From contig MFZQ01000005.1 of NCBI GenBank assembly GCA_001789445.1, forward strand, positions 1 to 37,822: 37,822 nucleotides of DNA, written 5' to 3'. The translations under genes were made by a program, and so were the position numbers. Under the pieces are notes generated by a model. The model did no database searches. It saw nothing but the letters and a program-made list of their open reading frames with translations, and was not told the origin of the DNA. Positions 1 to 8,145 of the stretch are shown one piece after another (within the stretch, counting starts at the first letter, position 1; the number at the start of each line of letters is the position of its first letter). The DNA is from Candidatus Roizmanbacteria bacterium RIFCSPHIGHO2_02_FULL_40_13b. GTDB lineage: Bacteria; Patescibacteriota; Microgenomatia; UBA1406; HO2-37-13b.

Positions 1-85
1 CGCACTTGAAGAAGGTGTAAAATTCGCGATACGAGAAGGTGGACACACGGTTGGAGCAGGAGTTGTCACGAAAGTAACAAAATAA
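1..85 (+). CDS. tuf: Elongation factor Tu, C-terminal end (truncated by window start)
   Basis: Frame from base 2 reads ALEEGVKFAIREGGHTVGAGVVTKVTK*, the typical EF-Tu C-terminus, immediately upstream of rpsJ. Confidence 0.93.
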   Translation, partial: ALEEGVKFAIREGGHTVGAGVVTKVTK

Positions 86-109
86 GGATTTCAAAGCACA
101 TTAAAACGT

Positions 110-421
110 ATGCCAAAAGGAAAGATTCGGATACGACTTAAGTCGTATGACCATAGACTTATTGATGAGACATGCCAAAAGCTCATCGATACCGCAACCA
201 AGACGGGGGCGTCTTTTGTGGGCCCAGTCCCCCTTCCTACCAAAAAAGAGGTATATGTTGTAACTCGTGCCACATTTGTCGACAAAGATAGTCGCGAACA
301 CTTCGGACTCAAAATTCATAAACGACTCCTTGATATCGTTAATCCAACGAACCAAACCATTGATTCTCTCATGCACCTCGACCTCCCTGCTGGAGTGAAC
401 GTAGAAGTCAAGATGGGGTAA
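110..421 (+). CDS. rpsJ: 30S ribosomal protein S10
   Basis: [46 protein letters not shown]... Confidence 0.97.
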   Translation: MPKGKIRIRLKSYDHRLIDETCQKLIDTATKTGASFVGPVPLPTKKEVYVVTRATFVDKDSREHFGLKIHKRLLDIVNPTNQTIDSLMHLDLPAGVNVEVKMG

Positions 422-460
422 AACCATCCAATATCTTCGCTTGATACCTGTTTTGCTAAT

Positions 461-541
461 TTGTCATCCTGGACCGGAGGCCGAAGGCCGCAGGGATAGG
501 ATCCCAGAATGAGATTCTATCGCTACGCTCCAGAATGACAT
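461..541. repeat. REP-like multi-arm palindromic element, unit 1
   Basis: Outer TGTCAT (462-467)/ATGACA (535-540); internal hairpins GGCC-gaa-GGCC (479-489), GGGAT-agg-ATCCC (493-505), AGAAT-gag-ATTCT (506-518). Confidence 0.75.
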
Positions 542-543
542 TA

Positions 544-606
544 TTGTCATTCCCGCGAAGGCGGGAATCTATTGAAATAGATCCCCGATCAGGTCGGGGA
601 TGACAA
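544..606. repeat. REP-like perfect cloverleaf palindromic element, unit 2
   Basis: Outer stem TTGTCAT/ATGACAA (544-550/600-606) enclosing three abutting perfect hairpins: TCCCGC-gaag-GCGGGA, ATCTATT-ga-AATAGAT, CCCCGA-tcagg-TCGGGG. Confidence 0.85.
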
Positions 607-671
607 AATATTACCTCCACGAGCCATTTGGTATTCATATCTTCTTCCTTTACTTATTCAAAGAAATAATG

Positions 672-678
672 TATAATT
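672..678 (+). promoter_or_regulatory. Candidate -10 box (TATAAT) of an internal promoter for rplC onward (position +/-1 nt)
   Basis: TGTATAAT about 95 nt upstream of the rplC start, downstream of the palindromic elements; no convincing -35. Confidence 0.45.
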
Positions 679-729
679 TCCCCAATGACGAAAGTTGTGT
701 CAGCAGGAAAAGAAGGAGTTTAACAGTAT

Positions 730-772
730 CAGATTGGTTTTTTTAAAAGCCCCAATCTGGGGCTATTTTTTT
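730..772 (+). promoter_or_regulatory. Attenuator-like leader of rplC: terminator hairpin with mutually exclusive antiterminator pairing
   Basis: AGCCCC-aatct-GGGGCT (748-764) followed by A and T7 ending at the ATG; CAGATTGG (730-737) is fully complementary to CCAATCTG (752-759), which overlaps the terminator stem. Confidence 0.65.
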
Positions 773-1447
773 ATGTTAGGTTTTATACTCGCAAAAAAAG
801 GTGAAATGAAGCGAATCTTTGACGACAAAGGTCACAGTATTCCTGTAACGTATCTGCATACGAAACCCTGCTATTTGATCGATCTCAAAAAGGACTCAAA
901 TGGGCATCTTATGTCTGTTAAACTCGGGTCTTGGGCAGTAAAAACTATTGCCAACCCACAAGACGGCGAGCTTAAAAAAGCGGGGATTAAGACCCCGCTT
1001 CGTTTTTTTAAGGAAATTCGAATCGATAAAAAGGGTGAATTTGAATTGATCGAGGATGGCAAAAAGGTTGGAATTAAGATCGGTGAGGTTGAGATGTTCA
1101 TTGGTGACGAAATTAATCCATCGCTCTTTTTCGCTGTTGGAGGTATGGTTGATGTTACCGGAACGTCCAAAGGAAAAGGATTTGCCGGAGTCGTGAAACG
1201 TCACAAATTTGCCGGGGGCCCGCGCACACACGGTCAATCAGATCGTGAACGTGCACCAGGCTCTATTGGAATGGGAACAACCCCTGGGCGTGTATTTAAA
1301 GGCAAACGGATGGCCGGTCGCATGGGAGGAGTTCGTAGTTTGGTAAAAAATCTTCCTATTATAGAAAGTACTGCAGAGTATTTAGTTATCAAAGGTCTTA
1401 TTCCTGGGCCAAAATCAGGACTTTTGGAAGTTATTTCGTCAACGTAA
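773..1447 (+). CDS. rplC: 50S ribosomal protein L3 (start corrected from the ORF-track start at 695)
   Basis: MLGFILAKKGEMKRIFDDKGHSIPVTYL... aligns with the usual L3 N-terminus; RTHGQSDRERAPGSIGMGTTPGRVFKGKRMAGRMG is the L3 signature. Confidence 0.93.
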   Translation: MLGFILAKKGEMKRIFDDKGHSIPVTYLHTKPCYLIDLKKDSNGHLMSVKLGSWAVKTIANPQDGELKKAGIKTPLRFFKEIRIDKKGEFELIEDGKKVGIKIGEVEMFIGDEINPSLFFAVGGMVDVTGTSKGKGFAGVVKRHKFAGGPRTHGQSDRERAPGSIGMGTTPGRVFKGKRMAGRMGGVRSLVKNLPIIESTAEYLVIKGLIPGPKSGLLEVISST

Positions 1448-1448
1448 T

Positions 1449-2132
1449 ATGGCAGAAAAAAAAATACCAGCTAAGCGAGTTACTCACAAAACAATAACAG
1501 CTCCACTTTTTGACCTTACCGGAAAAGAGATTGGTACAGTTCCGCTTCCCGTGGAATTTTTCGCGGTTGAAGGTCCTACATCACTTCTCGCGCAGTATGT
1601 GCGAGTGTACCGAGCAAATCAACGTCAAGGTACATCTTCTTCAAAAACACGCAGTGAAGTGGTAGGCTCAACACGAAAAATTTATAAACAAAAAGGCACC
1701 GGAAGAGCCAGGCACGGCGCACGCAAGGCGCCTATTTTTGTGGGTGGGGGAGTTGCATTTGGGCCGCGTCTTTCAGATCATTCGCTCTCACTTACCAAAA
1801 AACAACGTTCAAAAGCACTATTTATGAGCCTTTCAGCAAAACTTGCGGATAATGGCATTATTGTTATAGAGAAAATGAGTACATTACCTGCCAAAACCAA
1901 ATCAATGAGTGCTCTTCTTAAAGCTCTTAAACTCGATCGAAAAGTGTTACTTGTTCATGCACACGAAGGAACTGACGGTGCGGTTATGGGTGCGCGAAAT
2001 ATAAAAAATGTATTACTTCGAGAAGCTAAGATTCTCAACGCGTATGACGCTCTTTATGCAAACAAAATTATATTTGCTCGGGAAGCAATGGACGAATTTT
2101 TAGCATTTAGAAATCAAAAAAATGAGAATTAA
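1449..2132 (+). CDS. rplD: 50S ribosomal protein L4
   Basis: RANQRQGTSSSKTRSEVVGSTRKIYKQKGTGRARHGARKAPIFVGGGVAFGP. Confidence 0.96.
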   Translation: MAEKKIPAKRVTHKTITAPLFDLTGKEIGTVPLPVEFFAVEGPTSLLAQYVRVYRANQRQGTSSSKTRSEVVGSTRKIYKQKGTGRARHGARKAPIFVGGGVAFGPRLSDHSLSLTKKQRSKALFMSLSAKLADNGIIVIEKMSTLPAKTKSMSALLKALKLDRKVLLVHAHEGTDGAVMGARNIKNVLLREAKILNAYDALYANKIIFAREAMDEFLAFRNQKNEN

Positions 2133-2409
2133 CGACGTACTTGCCAATCCACGTATAACTGAAAAGGCTTTAGCAAAAGCCAAAGGCACAGTATATGCAT
2201 TTGAAGTAGATATGCGTTCAACAAAAGATCAAATTGAGGCAGCTGTTGTTGCGATGTTCAAAGTAAAAGTCGACTCAATAAAAACACTGGTCAAGAAAGG
2301 CAAGATGAAACGTGTTGGAAAAAGAATGAAACCAAAAAAAAGGGGAGATATAAAAATTGCCTATGTGACCGTTAAAACAGGCAAAATAGACGTTTTCCCT
2401 GAATCATAA
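2122..2409 (+). CDS. rplW: 50S ribosomal protein L23
   Basis: NPRITEKALAKAKGTVYAFEVDMRSTKDQIEAAVVAMFKVKVDSIKTL. Confidence 0.95.
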   Translation: MRINDVLANPRITEKALAKAKGTVYAFEVDMRSTKDQIEAAVVAMFKVKVDSIKTLVKKGKMKRVGKRMKPKKRGDIKIAYVTVKTGKIDVFPES

Positions 2410-2413
2410 CCCT

Positions 2414-3187
2414 ATGGAAACCACAAAAATCAGCAAAAAATTACCACGAAATAAAAAACTAACCGTTCTTTTGAAGAAACACTCAGGACGTGACAGCGGC
2501 GGACGGGTGAGTGTAGAGCATCAAGGCGGCCGTCAGAAGCGCTTTTATCGGCTTGTAGACTTTAAGCGAAGCGGTGATCAAAATGCACTCGTTATTGCTA
2601 TTGAATACGATCCAAATCGAGGTGCAGATATTGCGCTTATTGAGTATGAAAATGGTGAAAAAGCCTACATTTTACAACCTGAAGGACTTCTTATCGGAGC
2701 AAAAATTGCATCGGGATCTTTCTCAGAAATCGTTTTGGGAAACACACTTCCCCTAAGTGCAATTCCCCTTGGAACAGAAATTCACAATATTGAACTGTAC
2801 CCAGGTTCAGGAGGTCAGATGGCTCGAGGAGCTGGAACATATGCGATACTTGTTGCAAAAGATGGTCGGTATGCAGACTTGAAATTACCATCTAAAGAGG
2901 TTCGAAAGGTACTTCTTACCTGTCGTGCAACTATTGGCAGGCTCAGTAATAGTGGACTTAAGAATGAAAAAATTGGGACTGCCGGACGGGCTCGTCATAT
3001 GGGAATTCGTCCAACGGTTCGAGGTGTAGCCCAAAACCCTCGTTCACATCCTCATGGTGGCGGAGAATGAAAAACGGGTGAGGCAATGCATCCAAAAACA
3101 GCACAAGGAAGGTCGGCACGTGGAAACCGCACTCGAAATAAGAAAAAATCCAGTCAAAAATTACTCGTTTCACGCCGTAGGCCATAA
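2414..3187 (+). CDS. rplB: 50S ribosomal protein L2, interrupted by in-frame TGA at 3068-3070
   Basis: ORF 2414-3067 ends HPHGGGE; after TGA the same frame continues KTGEAMHPKTAQGRSARGNRTRNKKKSSQKLLVSRRRP* to TAA at 3185-3187, the expected L2 C-terminus. Confidence 0.93.
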
Positions 3188-3189
3188 CT

Positions 3190-3588
3190 ATGTTGGAATC
3201 AACAATATACATAAAACACAATAGGATTTCCCCCAAAAAACTACGATTTATTCTTGATGATGTGCGCACAATGCGCCCAGATATTGCCCTTACTCGTTTG
3301 CAACTTACCACTACACGAACAAGTAAAGTCTTATCCAAGGCTCTAAAATCGGCTATAACTGCTGCAACTGCTACTTTAAAATCAACACCTGATTTGTTAC
3401 AATTCAAGACTCTTCTTGTCGAGGAAGGCCCACGGCTCAAGCGTATGCGACCAGGCGCTCGCGGAATGGGAAGAATGTTTGTGAAACGAAGTTCACATAT
3501 CAAAATAACGCTTATTCAAAAGAATCCTGTTATTTCAAAACCAGACACCTCGGCAAAAGTATTACCAGTTGGTAAAAGAAGTAAATAA
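3190..3588 (+). CDS. rplV: 50S ribosomal protein L22
   Basis: YIKHNRISPKKLRFILDDVRTMRPDIAL...RMRPGARGMGRMFVKRSSHIKITL. Confidence 0.95.
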   Translation: MLESTIYIKHNRISPKKLRFILDDVRTMRPDIALTRLQLTTTRTSKVLSKALKSAITAATATLKSTPDLLQFKTLLVEEGPRLKRMRPGARGMGRMFVKRSSHIKITLIQKNPVISKPDTSAKVLPVGKRSK

Positions 3589-3589
3589 T

Positions 3590-4243
3590 ATGGGACAAAA
3601 AGTTCATCCAAAAGGATTGCGACTCGGGATAACCCAAATGTGGGATTCACGGTGGCTTTTCGGAAATAAAAAAGTGTATCGTGAAACACTTCTTGAAGAT
3701 ATTCATCTTAGGGAGGGACTCATGAAACAATTCGAATTTGCCCACGTGTGTCGTGTGGAAATAGAGCGAGCTATTAACAAGCTTGTTATTACCATGCACG
3801 CAGTAAAACCCGGAATGCTTATCGGACGTGGTGGAAAAGGACTTGAGGATGTAAAGGCGTTTGTCATGAATACAATTGGAGGAGATAAAATTGCTCAAGA
3901 CAAGGTTAAGATGGATCTTAAGATTGAACCAATTAAAAAGCCTTATTTAAATGCATATTACGTTGCTAATGAAATTGGAAGCAAGATTGTTCGAGGGCTT
4001 CCCCATCGAATTGTTATTCATCGAACGCTTGACCGGGTCATGGAGTCTGGTGCAAAAGGGGTAAAAATTCAAATTGGTGGTCGTATTAATGGCGCCAAGA
4101 TTTCACGGCGCGAAAAATACTATCAAGGCACAGTTCCCGTCTCAACAATTCGAGAAGACGTAGATTTTGCAAAATTTCCTGCACTCACCAAGTCGGGATA
4201 CGTAGGTATAAAAGTTTGGATTTCTCGCCCACCTGAAAAATAA
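3590..4243 (+). CDS. rpsC: 30S ribosomal protein S3
   Basis: MGQKVHPKGLRLGITQMWDSRWLF... with KH-domain GMLIGRGGKGLEDVK; start corrected from 3569. Confidence 0.96.
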   Translation: MGQKVHPKGLRLGITQMWDSRWLFGNKKVYRETLLEDIHLREGLMKQFEFAHVCRVEIERAINKLVITMHAVKPGMLIGRGGKGLEDVKAFVMNTIGGDKIAQDKVKMDLKIEPIKKPYLNAYYVANEIGSKIVRGLPHRIVIHRTLDRVMESGAKGVKIQIGGRINGAKISRREKYYQGTVPVSTIREDVDFAKFPALTKSGYVGIKVWISRPPEK

Positions 4244-4245
4244 GT

Positions 4246-4650
4246 ATGTTATCACCAAAAAGACAAAAACATAGAAAGCAATTTCGCGGAATTTGGCGAC
4301 GGATTGCAGTCAAAGGCCAAGAGGTTAATTTTGGCGGATTTGGCATAAAGTCCATGAGTCAAGGTTGGATTACTGACCGACAAATTGAAGCTTGTAGGGT
4401 AATTATGGCACGTGCAACCAAAAAGTCTGGAAAGTTTTGGATTCGGATATTTCCCGACAAACCGTTCACAAAAAAACCACCTGAAGTAACAATGGGATCA
4501 GGAAAGGGTGAAGTTTCACATTTTGTGGCTTCTGTTGTTCCTGGTCGAATTCTTTTTGAAATTGACGGACTAACACCAGAAATCATTAAAGGATTACATG
4601 GAAATATTTCTGCAAAATTACCTATTAAAACACAGCTTGTAACAAAATAA
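4246..4650 (+). CDS. rplP: 50S ribosomal protein L16
   Basis: MLSPKRQKHRKQFRG...WITDRQIEACRVIMARATKKSGKFWIRIFPDKPFTKKPPEVTMGSGKGE. Confidence 0.97.
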   Translation: MLSPKRQKHRKQFRGIWRRIAVKGQEVNFGGFGIKSMSQGWITDRQIEACRVIMARATKKSGKFWIRIFPDKPFTKKPPEVTMGSGKGEVSHFVASVVPGRILFEIDGLTPEIIKGLHGNISAKLPIKTQLVTK

Positions 4651-4651
4651 T

Positions 4652-4855
4652 ATGAAAAAGAAAGATTTAGTCAAATTGAGGGAAGAAACGATAGAGTCGC
4701 TTACAAAGAAAGCGCATGTATTAAAGTCAGAAATTGCTCGTATGATTCTTGATTGGAAATCAAACCCGCCAAAAAATACAAATCAAATAAGCAATAAGAA
4801 GCGCGAACTTGCAAATGTTCTTACGATTTTGCGCCAAAAACAATTAACAATTTAA
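4652..4855 (+). CDS. rpmC: 50S ribosomal protein L29
   Basis: Small basic ORF between L16 and S17; ISNKKRELANVLTILRQKQ resembles the L29 C-terminus. Confidence 0.88.
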   Translation: MKKKDLVKLREETIESLTKKAHVLKSEIARMILDWKSNPPKNTNQISNKKRELANVLTILRQKQLTI

Positions 4856-4867
4856 CAACTTAATCAT

Positions 4868-5107
4868 ATGGCAAAGAAATTAATCGGAAAAGTAGTTTCA
4901 ACAAAAATGGAAAAGACGATCGTAGTTTCAATCATGCGGTCATTCAAACAACCGCTCTATAAAAAAGTTATTCGAAAACATAAAAAATATAAAGCACACA
5001 ACGAGGACGCATCAATTGTTGAAGGAGACACAGTTGAAATAATTCAAACAAGACCAATCTCTAAGGATAAACATTTTAAAGTTTTGAAGAAAGTAGTTGC
5101 AAACTAA
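4868..5107 (+). CDS. rpsQ: 30S ribosomal protein S17
   Basis: MAKKLIGKVVSTKMEKTIVVSIMRSFKQPLYKKVIRKHKKYKAHNEDASIVEGDTVEI. Confidence 0.95.
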   Translation: MAKKLIGKVVSTKMEKTIVVSIMRSFKQPLYKKVIRKHKKYKAHNEDASIVEGDTVEIIQTRPISKDKHFKVLKKVVAN

Positions 5108-5109
5108 TT

Positions 5110-5484
5110 ATGTTACAGCTTAGATCAGTTATGACAGTGGCCGACAACACGGGTGCAAAATTTGCCTATTTAATCGGTATCCCCGGACGTGGTAATAAAA
5201 AAATTGCCAGCATCGGTGACATTATCATGGTCGTTGTAAAACAAGCTGATCCATACGCACAGGTAAAACGAGGAGACAAACTTCCGGCAGTAATAGTTAG
5301 AATAAAGAAAGAAAAAGGGAGAACTGATGGAAGTTACATCCGATTTGATGATAATGCGTGTGTACTTATCCAAGCCAAAGATAATAAAGATCCCAAAGGG
5401 ACGCGTGTATTTGGCCCCGTAGCTCGGGAAGTTAAAGATGCGGGGTTCAATAAAATTGCCAGTTTAGCATCAGAAATTTATTAA
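5110..5484 (+). CDS. rplN: 50S ribosomal protein L14
   Basis: MLQLRSVMTVADNTGAKFAYLIGIPGRG...VFGPVAREVKDAGFNKIASLASEI. Confidence 0.97.
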   Translation: MLQLRSVMTVADNTGAKFAYLIGIPGRGNKKIASIGDIIMVVVKQADPYAQVKRGDKLPAVIVRIKKEKGRTDGSYIRFDDNACVLIQAKDNKDPKGTRVFGPVAREVKDAGFNKIASLASEIY

Positions 5485-5489
5485 AGAAT

Positions 5490-5795
5490 ATGAAATTTAA
5501 AAAAGGAGATTTAGTACGAGTAACGGCAGGAAAAGACAAGGGTCGAGAAGGAAAAATAGATCGTGTCTATGCTACGCAACGTAAAGTGCTCGTTCCCGAT
5601 CTAAACGTGTATAAAAAACATGTAAAGAAAAATGAACAAGCTCCTCAAGGTGGACTTGTCGAGATTGCACGACCACTTGCTGTAGGCAAAATTGCGCTTG
5701 TGTGTCCAAAGTGTAAAAAAGTAACACGAATAGGATATGTACTAGAAGGAAAAACTAAGAGCAGAATATGCCGAAAATGTAAAGCAAAAATATAA
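5490..5795 (+). CDS. rplX: 50S ribosomal protein L24 (with CxxC...CxxC C-terminus)
   Basis: MKFKKGDLVRVTAGKDKGREGKIDRVYATQRKVLV...CPKCKKVTRIGYVLEGKTKSRICRKC. Confidence 0.95.
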   Translation: MKFKKGDLVRVTAGKDKGREGKIDRVYATQRKVLVPDLNVYKKHVKKNEQAPQGGLVEIARPLAVGKIALVCPKCKKVTRIGYVLEGKTKSRICRKCKAKI

Positions 5796-5797
5796 CT

Positions 5798-6343
5798 ATG
5801 CTATTTAAAGAATATTATCAAAAGGAAGTTGCCCCAGTTCTCAAAAAAGACCTTAAATTGGAGAATATGTTTGAAGTTCCAAAAATGAAAAAAGTAGTTA
5901 TCAATGTTGGTGTAGGGGAGGCGGCCACCGACAAAAAAGTATTAGATCGTGTTGTTGAGGATCTTTCAATAATTTCCGGCCAAAAAGCGGTTATTACAAA
6001 AGCTCGAAAATCAGTCTCTGCGTTCAAGATTAGAAAAGGACTTCCAATTGGGGCTAAAGTAACTCTGCGAGGTGATCGAATGTACTTTTTCATTGAAAAA
6101 CTCATTAAGATTGTTTTGCCACGAATACGAGATTTTAGGGGAATCAGTCCACGAGGAGCCGATGGACGGGGAAATTTCAATTTAGGGATGACTGATCAAA
6201 CACTGTTTCCAGAGATAGAATATGATAAAATAGACAGAATTCGTGGACTGCAAATAACCATTGTGACATCAGCCAAGAATAATTCCGATTTAATTGCATT
6301 ACTTACGTTACTTGGATTTCCTTTTGAGGAAGTAAAAACATAA
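5798..6343 (+). CDS. rplE: 50S ribosomal protein L5
   Basis: [62 protein letters not shown]. Confidence 0.97.
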   Translation: MLFKEYYQKEVAPVLKKDLKLENMFEVPKMKKVVINVGVGEAATDKKVLDRVVEDLSIISGQKAVITKARKSVSAFKIRKGLPIGAKVTLRGDRMYFFIEKLIKIVLPRIRDFRGISPRGADGRGNFNLGMTDQTLFPEIEYDKIDRIRGLQITIVTSAKNNSDLIALLTLLGFPFEEVKT

Positions 6344-6347
6344 AATT

Positions 6348-6533
6348 ATGGCCAAAAAATCTGATGAATTAAAATTTCAAAAACCACAAAAGTATCAGAC
6401 ACGAAATGTAAATCGGTGTCCAATTTGTGGGCGATCACGCGGATATATCCGTAGATTTGGATTATGTAGAATTTGTTTCCGTGAACGTGCACTTACCGGA
6501 CAAATTCCCGGAGTGGTAAAAGTTTCATGGTAA
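6348..6533 (+). CDS. rpsN: 30S ribosomal protein S14, zinc-binding type
   Basis: [43 protein letters not shown]. Confidence 0.97.
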   Translation: MAKKSDELKFQKPQKYQTRNVNRCPICGRSRGYIRRFGLCRICFRERALTGQIPGVVKVSW

Positions 6534-6543
6534 TGTAAAAAAT

Positions 6544-6828
6544 ATGTCAAGATCAATAAAAAAAGGCCCATACATTGATGAAAAGTTGTTAAAAAAAGTT
6601 GTGAATCAGAAAGCTACAACTGATAAGACACCGATTAGAACGTGGAGACGTGAAAGTCAGATTCCGCCTGAATTTGTGGGTCACCGATTTGCAGTTCACA
6701 ACGGTCGAAAGTTTATTGATGTTCTCGTTACCGAATCAATGGTTGGACACCGGCTTGGGGAATTTTCTCCAACCCGAACATTTCATGGACATGGAAAGAT
6801 TACCAAGCGTGTACTTGAAAAAACATAA
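6544..6828 (+). CDS. rpsS: 30S ribosomal protein S19 (atypical position)
   Basis: [19 protein letters not shown]...[50 protein letters not shown]. Confidence 0.97.
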   Translation: MSRSIKKGPYIDEKLLKKVVNQKATTDKTPIRTWRRESQIPPEFVGHRFAVHNGRKFIDVLVTESMVGHRLGEFSPTRTFHGHGKITKRVLEKT

Positions 6829-6834
6829 AAACAT

Positions 6835-7224
6835 ATGATACACCAAGCATCAGATTTACCAATTAGATTAAAAAATGGGTACCTGGCCAAAAAGCCCATG
6901 ATTGTGGTGGCACATTCTAAAGGAACGGTATCGATTCTTGAGTTATTGAAAGAAAACAGGTATATCTCAGAATTTGAGATTGTGGAAGAAAATAACAAAA
7001 AAGCAATTACTGTTACACTTCTCTATACCGATAAAAAGCCTGCAATTACCAATGTTAAGATTATTTCAAAGCCAGGCAGACGCATTTATAACCCAGTTAA
7101 AAAGTTGCAGCCAGTTTTGGGTGGTATGGGAATGGCACTCATTTCTACTCCTCAAGGGATTGTGACCGATACAAAAGCTCGCGAAGTTGGCATTGGTGGG
7201 GAAGTTTTATTTTATATTTGGTAA
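6835..7224 (+). CDS. rpsH: 30S ribosomal protein S8
   Basis: KYISKPGRR-type motif IISKPGRRIYNPVKKLQPVLGGMGMALISTPQGIVTDTKAREVGIGGEVLFYIW. Confidence 0.95.
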   Translation: MIHQASDLPIRLKNGYLAKKPMIVVAHSKGTVSILELLKENRYISEFEIVEENNKKAITVTLLYTDKKPAITNVKIISKPGRRIYNPVKKLQPVLGGMGMALISTPQGIVTDTKAREVGIGGEVLFYIW

Positions 7225-7232
7225 TTACTAAT

Positions 7233-7775
7233 ATGTCAAAAGTAGGACAATCACCAATTACAGTGCAAGACCCAGTGTCGGTCTCAATCGAGAATCAAAC
7301 ATGTACGGTCACCGGACCACTCGGAAGTCTTGTTATCGATATTCCTCGTGAAATAACTGTTACCAATGCAGACGGAGTTCTTGCAGTGGCGAGACGTGAT
7401 GATCTTTTGAGAAGCAAAGCACTTCATGGATTAACACGAACACTTGTACAAAATGCAGTTCTGGGTGTTGTAAAGCCATGGGAAAAGAAACTGGAAGTGC
7501 ATGGAACGGGGTACCGGGTAAAACAAATGGGGGAAAACCTAGTTTTTGAAGTCGGGTACTCCCATACAGTTGAATTTGGCAAAGTCAAAGGTGTAACACT
7601 TGCGATTGAGGGAAATAATAAAGTAACTGTTTCAGGAATTGATAAACAACGGGTTGGAGAAGTTGCAGCAAAAATAAAGGCGATCAAAAAACCAGATCCA
7701 TACAAAGGAAAAGGTGTTCGATATGAAGGGGAGGTTGTACACTTAAAGGCTGGTAAAAAAGCGAAAACAGCATAA
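7233..7775 (+). CDS. rplF: 50S ribosomal protein L6 (start corrected from 7218)
   Basis: MSKVGQSPITVQDPVSVSIENQTCTVTGPLGSL...IKAIKKPDPYKGKGVRYEGEVVHLKAGKKAK. Confidence 0.96.
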   Translation: MSKVGQSPITVQDPVSVSIENQTCTVTGPLGSLVIDIPREITVTNADGVLAVARRDDLLRSKALHGLTRTLVQNAVLGVVKPWEKKLEVHGTGYRVKQMGENLVFEVGYSHTVEFGKVKGVTLAIEGNNKVTVSGIDKQRVGEVAAKIKAIKKPDPYKGKGVRYEGEVVHLKAGKKAKTA

Positions 7776-7791
7776 AATAATATAAATTACT

Positions 7792-8136
7792 ATGAATCAC
7801 GATAAAACAGAGCGAAGAAAAAGGAAAGTCAGAAGTTCGATTGTGGGAAAATCAGCATTTCCACGTCTGTCTGTGCACAGATCAAATAGATATATCTATG
7901 CACAGGTAATTGATGACAAAGCAGGTCATACGGTGGCCTCTGCTTCTGAAAAAGACATAAAAGTTGAAAAAGGAATGACTAAATCAACTCGTGCAGAAGA
8001 AGTTGGAAAAGTAATGGGAGAGAAACTGAAAAAGTTAAAAATAAAACAGGTCGTTTTTGATCGAGGACAATTTAAATATGCGGGTCGGGTCAAGGCTGTA
8101 GCTGAAGGCGTCCGCAGTACAGAAATAACAATTTAG
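7792..8136 (+). CDS. rplR: 50S ribosomal protein L18
   Basis: FPRLSVHRSNRYIYAQVIDDKAGHTVASASEKD...VVFDRGQFKYAGRVKAVAEGVRS. Confidence 0.96.
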   Translation: MNHDKTERRKRKVRSSIVGKSAFPRLSVHRSNRYIYAQVIDDKAGHTVASASEKDIKVEKGMTKSTRAEEVGKVMGEKLKKLKIKQVVFDRGQFKYAGRVKAVAEGVRSTEITI

Positions 8137-8145
8137 CAATCAATA

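Noticed and set aside
456-638. ORF on minus strand (60 aa, ...DSRLRGNDNN...)
   Set aside because: It lies entirely over the palindromic REP-like elements; the RLRGND peptide is a typical artefact of translating such repeats.
695-772. N-terminal extension of rplC in the ORF track
   Set aside because: It starts at a TTG and runs through the attenuator-like hairpin and T-tract; L3 homology begins at MLGFILAKKG (773).
2958-3503. 181-aa antisense ORF across rplB/rplV
   Set aside because: Antisense to two well-supported ribosomal genes with no recognisable domain; a by-product of codon usage.
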